Source: Owenia fusiformis
Lineage: Eukaryota > Annelida > Polychaeta > Sabellida > Oweniidae
Direction of reading: 5' to 3'
Assembly (NCBI GenBank): GCA_903813345.2
Contig: CAIIXF020000010.1
Span: 12,593,181 to 12,657,180 of the forward strand
DNA: 64,000 nucleotides
Position numbers and translations under genes: made by a program. The notes beneath the pieces are model-generated. The model saw nothing but the letters and a program-made list of their open reading frames with translations. It searched no databases and was not told where the DNA came from. Position 1 is the stretch's first letter. Every line of letters begins with the position of its first letter. Shown piece after piece: positions 56,456 to 64,000 of the stretch.

Positions 56456-56636
56456 CATCAGTATCTGTAACAACATCAGTATCTGTAACAACATCAGTAC
56501 CTGTAACAACATCAGTATCTGTAACAACATCAGTATCTGTAACATACATCAGTATCTGTAACAACATCAGTATCTGTAACAACATCAGTATCTGTAACAA
56601 CATCAGTATCTGTAACAACATCAGTTTCTGTAACAA
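56456..56636. repeat. 18-bp minisatellite, ten copies
   Basis: CATCAGTATCTGTAACAA repeated about ten times with one 2-bp slip. Reading frames across it are repeat artefacts. Confidence 0.9.
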
Positions 56637-57189
56637 ATGGTTACAATTTTGTAATTACAACAAGGTGGTTGCTTTTAGTCATTTTAAAGACCTATTTTCT
56701 TACTTTCAAACTCATAATTTCTTTAAGAATTAAATATACTACGCATACCAGTAAAAGGATATTTTTTATTTAAGAAAAATGTCATATCAGTATTCATCTT
56801 ATAATCATGTTACTATTTCTTTTGGGGGGGGGGGTCGTTTAAAAATCACATTTTGTAAACATACTGTCCTTCAAGGAGATTTTTTAGAGAAAAATCAATA
56901 TCAGATCCTCAGACAGTTCCAATGATCTGCCTCAAGGGTCAATGTACTCTTCAAAATGTCTTGTCATGGAGATTTACACCTCCTCCTAAATTACATATAT
57001 TTTTAGATTCCAAGAATTACTCAAAGTGTTTTTATGTGTGGGTGAGTGGATAAAGATAGAGTTTTGTCCATTTACTTTTGTCCTCTTGATTAGTTTTGCT
57101 AAGGTGGGGATAGTGTGATGACTATTTGGACCTGTTTACATATATCAGCATTATACGAGTACATATATAATCATAAAAGTTAGAAGTTA
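56637..57189. other. AT-rich DNA, no gene seen
   Basis: Contains a G-run near 56823. Nothing else was recognised. Confidence 0.4.
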
Positions 57190-57495
57190 CAACCCCTCCA
57201 AAAGATTGGTAAACCTGACTCTTTATTCAAAATTCTGTTAACGTTATTTTTTCATGTGACCACCAAAAAGTTAACTGACATTTTTAATAAGGTTATGGTC
57301 TCCAACTTTTTGTGACAGCTTTCGATGGTTGGTGTCCAGTGGTCAGTGTTTTGTATCTGTAACAAATGGCAGGTGGTGTGTTAATACTTTGTCTCATTCC
57401 TGATTGGTTATTCCTTTTGAATTGCCAAACATTATCAGGCTTAATCTGATGGGCTAGTAGCTGAATTGGTGTTGTTATACTTTTTAGAGGGGGTG
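57190..57495. mobile_element. Mariner-type MITE, copy 3, with nested element
   Basis: TA-flanked. Left CAACCCCTCCAAAAGATTGG, right (inverted) CACCCCCTCTAAAAAGTATA. Longer than its relatives because it contains a family 2 element at 57256-57392. Confidence 0.7.
57256..57392. mobile_element. Family 2 coreless copy nested in MITE
   Basis: TGTGACCACCAAAAAGTTAA head, TTATGGTCTCCAACTTTTTG, TCTGTAACAAATGGCAGGTG, and a decayed tail TTAATACTTTGT. The nesting gives an order of insertion: MITE first. Confidence 0.6.
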
Positions 57496-58787
57496 TAATC
57501 TCATTCAGATTACTCATTCTATTCAGTACACCTAAATATTCCCAGCCAAAGTTGACTGACCTAATTAACCTACAATTGATTTTTACTCAAGTTTATTTAT
57601 TTACATATTTATTTAATTATACCAAATTATATAGTTGAGAGGATTCAACAAAGGCATTGACCACAATTTCCAGGGGTAGAGGACTATCGGTCCCTGGGTA
57701 CACAAGTGTTTGAGAAAAGGATGTATTCAATAGGTCATCGTTTCAACTCTAACCAAATTGACATTTTCAATACATCCCTATGTTTCTCTATTAAAATCGG
57801 ATGCAAGGCTCCAGGACGTGTTCCCTTTGTTGTATTGTTGTGTCAGTCTCATTGTGGTTCACCCCTGGCCCAGGGAGGACAGCTCTTCGACAATGCGTGG
57901 TTGAGATTACTGAACTATTGTGGCTTTGTTTAACAGGATCTTGGGTACAGTGGTACAATATTGTTGAGAGCACTAGGATGTCAAAGCACATTTGTATGAC
58001 CTCTTATAATAGGAAAAATTATTAATTCTATAGTTGTATGGCATACTTATTTAGTTAAGTGTACGTAAGATGTGACGGAATGCTTACATGTATTTTGTGA
58101 ATGTTAACTTTATTCACAAAGATCACCTTGAAATGAAACACTAAAATTATTCATTAATGCAAGCTAGTTTCTCTACTGTAATATAAAAGAATAGACTCAA
58201 GGACAAAAACATAAAATGCCAATTGTTGTGCACAGCACCATAAAGGGACACTTTTGTGTTTAATTATCTGCGATGTTCATCAGATGGAAGCCAGCTGCTT
58301 GGGACATTGAATTTAGATTTAAATAAAGATGGGGTTTTATATTGTATTTAATTATACATTAATGGTTTATTGTAGAGGGATGGAAAGTCACCTTGAAAGA
58401 AGTCACCTGGCATCTAAAAAAAGACTCAGATAAAGACATTAAAGTTGCATGCATTAAATATAGAACATTGTTCTATTGAGTGATTTAAACAGTTTTAAGA
58501 GATACAAAATATATTTTTAAACATTTCCTTGTAGTACACATTAAATATCAAATAACTATGAAATGCATATGTTTGTATGTTCATTTCAAATTCTGTTGGC
58601 TACAAAATGTTCAATTTTAAGTAAAAGGAGACACTTTTCTATCGTGAAATCCCAAAATACTTCTTATATTACATGTGAATGATTTGTCAATACATTTATA
58701 TCAAAAAACATGTTGGTAATGTTATATTCTTTAAAGGTTGTGTTAACCTTTACCATATGATTTATAAATATCTATTGATACTATAAG
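57496..58787. other. AT-rich DNA, no gene seen
   Basis: Overlapping short ORFs near 57706-58025 on both strands have no motifs that I recognise. Confidence 0.35.
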
Positions 58788-58923
58788 TTATTGAATGTTC
58801 TGATTCTGATTATTGAATATTCTGTCTCGATATTCTGTATTGGCACTCGACTTCGTCTCGTTCTAATACAGAATTTTTTCGAGCAGAATATATCCTGTAT
58901 TGCACTTCAAATCATTCAATAAC
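58788..58923. other. Foldback, left of a pair
   Basis: GTTATTGAATG (58788-58798) is answered by CATTCAATAAC (58913-58923), with further internal pairing of CAGAAT/ATTCTG motifs around CACTCGACTTCGTCTCG. Confidence 0.6.
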
Positions 58924-58942
58924 GTTTTTATCATGTGATCCT

Positions 58943-59033
58943 CTGTATTGCTACTGAGATTGCCCCCTCCGTACCAATATTTTCTGTATTGCGATGGAGA
59001 TGATCAATGGGGACAATCTCAGTAGCAATACAG
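58943..59033. other. Foldback with perfect 20-bp arms, right of a pair
   Basis: CTGTATTGCTACTGAGATTG (58943-58962) is the exact complement of CAATCTCAGTAGCAATACAG (59014-59033). Pairing extends into CCCC/GGGG with a single bulge. The loop is 51 bp. No mutation in the arms suggests youth or constraint. Confidence 0.85.
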
Positions 59034-59152
59034 ATTGGTACAGCACAAGAACTGACCAATCAGAGGACTTCATTTTACAGATCATACGATAAAATATCTG
59101 ACCCTTTGTATCAGAAACATGACCCTCTAATATGAAAGGCAAACTTTGTTCT

Positions 59153-59545
59153 ACTTCTTTCAATTTCCACCAGTTGACTTCCTTAATATTGCTATTTTTA
59201 GCTCATTATATAATTGGTATTCGGAGACCTTCAACTTACACCAATTGACATCTTTAATATTGCTATTTTTACATAATTAATGTTCCAGTCAGTGCATGTA
59301 CTTTCAACTTCCACCAGTTGACTTCCTTAATATTGCTATTTTTAGCTCATTATATAATTGGTATTCTGAGACCTTCAACTTCCACCAATTGACATCTCTA
59401 ATATTGCTATTTTTACATAATTAAGGTTCCAGTACATGTACTTTCAACTTCCACCAGTTGACTTCCTTAATATTACTATTTTACATAATTGGTGTTCTGC
59501 TACTTTCAATTGCCACCAGTTGACTTCCTTAAAGAGAGAATCAGA
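59153..59545. repeat. Tandem CCACCAGTTGACTTCCTTAA repeats
   Basis: Units with TTCAACTTCCACCAGTTGAC, TCCTTAATATTGCTATTTTT and CATAATT; an approximately 150-bp compound unit (at 59158 and again near 59308) plus partial units. Another pair is at 59855-59955. Confidence 0.8.
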
Positions 59546-61688
59546 TATAGCGAGCAGTTCAACAAATAATTGTTTCAATTTTAGAATATTTCTGGCTTAT
59601 GTCATTTCTTTTCATGTCTATTTTCCCAAAATCCCCAAGGTGCACACTTTATTTCAAGAAAGACTTTTACAAAAATGTATTATTTTTGTATAAGAATGGT
59701 TACCATTCTTATTATTTGGGAGAATAAATCCATTATAACCAATTTATAACATATTGTGAATATTTTGGAAGATATTGTATTCGAGATTGTAAGGAATAGA
59801 TTGGTAGGTCAGTTGTTGCTCTGATTCTGCCTTTAATATTATTTTAATTGGTGTTTCACTACTTTAAACTTCCACCAGTTGACTTCCTTAATATTGCCAT
59901 TTTTATATAATTGGTGTTCCAAGACCTTCAACTTCCTCAAGCTGACTTCTATTACTATTTTTATATTATTAGAATTATTAGAGATAGATGTTACAGCTTT
60001 ACATTTTCTCATGTGAAATGTTCTGTTGTTCAAATGTAAGTGCTTTAACCATGTCGCATAAAGATCAAGCAATATGACAAAATATTATCATCATGTATTT
60101 TTGATAATCATTTTGACCATGTCATATAGATGGAGTTAAAGATTAAAAGTACATGAACAATGAATTGATTATTTTCATCCATATTTTGTGATATACAGGC
60201 CTGGTGGTACATTACATCAAGTGTAAATTTAGTAAATATTTGTATTCTCATTGTTGCATTAAATATTCATGCACATTTAATTACCTTAACTTTGTTCAAG
60301 TATTTGCTCCGCTCAATTTAACATGATCTAATATATAATTCCCAATCTTTTGTTTTGTGTCATTCAGTTTCATTGAAACCATATATTAAATACTGTCTGG
60401 ACAAATATTACTACCATTTGCTTTGGAATGCTTTTATATTTGATGTTATTGGTAAAATGTGAATTTGGTTATAACTGTACTTTCACGTTTGTTACTAATT
60501 TAAAGGGGCAACAAGACATGTGGAGAGTAAATTCGAAAATGTTTACTTTTTCTGAGCTATCAGGGCATTTGGCTAAACATCTTCTTTGACTTACCCATTT
60601 TCTTAAAATGTATGGACAAACTATCAATTTCAGCATTAAAAAGTGTAAATTCAGTTCAAAGCTTCTATAAAGGGAGTCCCACTTATAGATTTTTAAGATT
60701 CACCATGTTTCAAGAGGAATATTAGCTGAAACAATGTTCATCTAGGGGTTTTCTTTGGAGATAATAAAAATATATGTTAGTCTTGATGAAATATCCAAGC
60801 TTAAATATATTTTGACACTCCATGATTGTTAAATGGCCCCACTTCACAAATTGTTGCACCTTTAACTCAGTCATCTGTCTTATATATGTATTATATTTAC
60901 ATCTTCATTCTTATTGATCATGTTTCAAAGCCTGATTTGTCAAACATCAACAGATGTAATACATGTTCTGAAATGGGACCTCCAGTTGCTAAAGCTTTTG
61001 AGGGAAGAGTAGATATGCCTTGATCAAGTTTTAATAGCATGTATATCCGTAAATCATTTTGTCATTAAATTAAGGACATTCACCTTCTGCATAATAGAAT
61101 CTTCTCTATATATAAATTGTCTGGGATATTGCAAATGGGATATTGCCGCTCAATTGCTAATAATATTCAAGTATATAAACAAAAAACTGATCTTGCCCAA
61201 ACAAAAATCAACTTAACATTTACCAAATGTTTTAATTCAAGTTAAGTAACCAAGACATAAACATGTATAACCTTAAATCCTAAACTCAATATTGTGCCCT
61301 AAATTATTTATTAAATATATGATGCTGTCCATCTGCAAGGTACCTCGTGTAATGTTTGTTTGACAAAATATTTCCCTTTGAAAGTGAAATAACCAATGTG
61401 GTAAATAATGTTTTTAAAAGGAAACCATTATTGTATAATCATGTGTAAAAATGGGCTGATTTAGCCTCATCATCGCTTGCACAATGACATTATACAATAA
61501 GATTAACCTCACTTATATGCTAAGCTAGAAGCATAAACAAAAATATAAGTCATCTAAAGGGACGAATTTAGCCTTAATCTTTCTTATGCAGATGACGACA
61601 CCAAAATGGATTGTTTATTAATAGTGTGTATTTCAAAGTATACCCCTTTTGATAGTCTGATTTCAGATTTTGAGCTTCATCTATTATT
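59546..61688. other. AT-rich DNA, no gene seen
   Basis: Holds two more units of the preceding repeat (59855-59955). Otherwise no gene or element was recognised. Confidence 0.4.
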
Positions 61689-61820
61689 ATGTCATCACCA
61701 TAAGTTGTGACATACTGTTGTGACATATAGTCTCCAATTTTTTGTGGATGGTCTTCAGCAAGTGACAGTCGGTGTTTGTAACAAATAGCAGGTGGTGACC
61801 TTTTGCATGTTAATGCTTTG
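61689..61820. mobile_element. Family 2 coreless copy
   Basis: TGTCATCACCATAAGTTGTG head, ATAGTCTCCAATTTTTTGTG, GTTTGTAACAAATAGCAGGT, and tail GGTGACCTTTTGCATGTTAA. Same coreless form as 44211-44346. Confidence 0.6.
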
Positions 61821-61854
61821 CAATATTATTAAAACTGGCCTTTTAATCTGTAAA

Positions 61855-62015
61855 AGTGAGACACCTTTTATACCTCAAAATAGTGTTCCACTTAGAAGGT
61901 GTTACATCTGCTAATATCTATTCATTCTACAAGTTTATGGTTTACGGAACTTGAAGTGTTCTACTTAAAGAGGTGTTCTACTTAAAGAGGTGTTCTTCTT
62001 ATCAAGGTGTACTGT
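61855..62015. repeat. Dispersed GTGGAACACC repeat, minus orientation
   Basis: GAGGTGTTCTACTTAAA repeated, then TTATCAAGGTGTACTGTAT: the inverse of the 45640-45795 text. Confidence 0.6.
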
Positions 62016-62040
62016 ATTTCATAAATAAAACTTTTACTTA

Positions 62041-63075
62041 ACTAGAGAATGTGACATTGAATGACACAACTAGAGAATGTGACATTGAATGACACAACTA
62101 GAGAATGTGACATTGAATGACACAACTAGAGAATGTGACATTGAATGACAAAACTAGAGAATGTGACATTGAATGACACAACTAGAGAATGTGACATTGA
62201 ATGACAAAACTAGAGAATGTGACATTGAATAACACAACTAGAGAATGTGACATTGAATGACACAACTAGAGAATATGACATTGAATGACACAACTAGAGA
62301 ATGTGACATTGAATGACACAACTAGAGAATGTGACATTGAATGACACAACTAGAGAATATGACATTGAATGACACAACTAGAGAATGTGACATTGAATGA
62401 CACAACTAGAGAATGTGACATTGAATGACACAACTAGAGAATGTGACATTGAATGACACAACTAGAGAATGTGACATTGAATGACACAACTAGAGAATAT
62501 GACATTGAATGACACAACTAGAGAATGTGACATTGAATGACACAACTAGAGAATATGACATTGAATGACACAACTAGAGAATGTGACATTGAATGACACA
62601 ACTAGAGAATGTGACATTGAATGACACAACTAGAGAATGTGACATTGAATGACACAACTAGAGAATGTGACATTGAATGACACAACTAGAGAATGTGACA
62701 TTGAATGACACAACTAGAGAATGTGACATTGAATGACACAACTAGAGAATGTGACATTGAATGACACAACTAGAGAATATGACATTGAATGACACAACTA
62801 GAGAATGTGACATTGAATGACACAACTAGAGAATGTGACATTGAATGACACAACTAGAGAATGTGACATTGAATGACACAACTAGAGAATGTGACATTGA
62901 ATGACACAACTAGAGAATGTGACATTGAATGACACAACTAGAGAATGTGACATTGAATGACACAACTAGAGAATGTGACATTGAATGACACAACTAGAGA
63001 ATGTGACATTGAATGACACAATTAGAGAATGTGACATTGAATGACACAACTAGAGAATGTGACATTGAATGACAC
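62041..63075. repeat. 28-bp minisatellite, about 37 copies
   Basis: ACTAGAGAATGTGACATTGA+ATGACACA repeated without gaps for just over 1 kb. Units are nearly identical. The main variant is GAATATGAC, with rarer ATGACAAA and AATAACAC units. There are no spacers, so it is not a CRISPR array. Confidence 0.95.
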
Positions 63076-63454
63076 ATTACATTTACCTAAGACCCTCCTT
63101 TGCATTAATATGATACACATGTGAGTGGCATCACATTTGCTTCAATGCTTCAATTTACTTTCAGAAAATTTTGCAAAATTTTATTTGAGAATATTTACAT
63201 TTCTAAAAGACATGCCCAACATCAGACAGAACTTTAGCTTGACTTCACAGATTGCAATCTTTTGATGTATTTAATTAAGCTCTCAATTTCATAAATGAAA
63301 TTATAATCTTGTTCTTAGACTGAGATATCTGATTACACAATCTTAATGTTACTTTTATCTAGGATATTAATCTTTGTGAGTCTTTCTAAAATAAGAGGGC
63401 AAAAAATTCAAACCAAATTCGTTACATATATATTTGTACATAAATATTTCGAGG
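63076..63454. other. AT-rich DNA, no gene seen
   Basis: Nothing recognised. Confidence 0.4.
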
Positions 63455-63682
63455 AAAATGCGTGACATTTACGGTATCCGCATGAAATGTATGAACGAAA
63501 TGTGATCGTATTTTTCAGTGTTCGTTTTTTTGCTGTATCAGCAATTACTTTTTTGAAGTTTTTCTACAAAAATATTTTTGCTTGACATTAAACAGCTAAA
63601 ATGTCACACCTGGCGTGACTTCAAATTTTCCTGCAGATGCGTGACAAATACGCAAATTGCGGGACAGTTGGATGGCCTGATA
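63455..63682. mobile_element. Partial relative of the 43743 hAT-like MITE
   Basis: Matches the right half of 43743-44207 in order: ATGCGTGACAT, TGTTCG-TTTTTGCTG, TTTCTACA-AAATATTTTTGC, CTGGCGTGACTTCAAATT, and GGGACAGTTGGATGGCCTG. The left half is absent. Confidence 0.6.
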
Positions 63683-64000
63683 TTCAGTACTATTCTGTAC
63701 CCCTCTGAAATGTCACAATGACTTCTCGATCTTGATGGTTCATCATTTGATAGGCTTTGTCTGTTAACTAAATAATGTTCAAGTGTGCAGAGACTAATAC
63801 CCCCTTAGGAGCTCTGCTTTTAATATTTAAAGTACTTTTTGTAGCTTCTATAGCTTTATGGTGACTCAGAAATAGTCCTTTTAGAATTAATCCATACATA
63901 AAAAGTTTGAATGAATTGTTCATATATACTATGTTCAAGTTTAATTGATTTTAATAATTGATGACACACATCATTCGGAATAGATCTGCAGCTTCTTTCG
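63683..64000. other. Window end, no gene seen
   Basis: AT-rich, nothing recognised. Confidence 0.4.

Noticed and set aside
56391-56636. ORF with repeated VTDTDV / LQILML
   Set aside because: Product of an 18-bp minisatellite.
57706-58025. Overlapping ORFs on both strands
   Set aside because: No motif, no splice context and no repeat copy to compare; compatible with chance in this stretch.
62041-63075. CRISPR-like regular repeat
   Set aside because: Units are contiguous with no unique spacers, and the setting is eukaryotic.

Overview
The window looks like animal nuclear DNA, most likely from a mollusc and perhaps a bivalve. It is strongly AT-rich and gene-poor. Its genes have an intron with a GTATGT donor and a TTTCAG acceptor. 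It is full of short non-autonomous DNA transposons (mariner-like, hAT-like) and of elements with a tandem-repeat core that resemble the Helitron-related 'pearl'/CvA-type elements known from bivalves. The taxon is inferred from this repeat style and was not tested.

Genes: everything recognisable as host coding sequence lies in the first 38 kb on the minus strand. It is one tandem family of leucine-rich-repeat (LRR) genes. In transcription order they are D (31924-37543), C (23883-27837), B (12134-15998) and A (1-2523, cut by the window edge). Each gene has a tiny first coding exon (MAAADKMK or MAAADKMMK), an intron, and one huge exon with the rest of the protein. Splicing builds a plausible signal peptide that exon 2 of A, B and C does not supply alone. 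B and C encode about 37 and 39 LRRs, a cap, a Ser/Thr/Gln/Pro stalk made of 7-residue repeats, one membrane segment, and a 51-residue tail ending in a YMNP-containing motif. D is shorter (about 18 LRRs), ends before the stalk and is predicted to be secreted.

Duplication history: 1-12133 (5' part of A plus the A-B spacer) and 13476-23882 (5' part of B plus the B-C spacer) are near-identical. They differ by clean events: a 1984-bp transposon only in the A-B spacer, an 877-bp hAT insertion only in the B-C spacer, and a 7 versus 4 copy difference in a 162-bp tandem repeat. C and D are progressively more diverged, but all four share several hundred bases of 5' flank. Between paralogues, LRR modules are gained, lost and duplicated in multiples of 72 bp while the protein ends stay fixed. 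This suggests a modular, fast-evolving cell-surface recognition family.

From 38 kb to 64 kb I see no intact gene. The stretch holds six or more MITE-like elements, several copies of a repeat family headed by a GGTGACA palindrome, a 158-bp satellite with a 316-bp higher-order period (48.8-50.6 kb), minisatellites of 18, 22, 28 and about 36 bp, a pair of strong foldbacks at 58.8-59.0 kb, and an unrecognised decayed ORF cluster at 42.0-42.8 kb.
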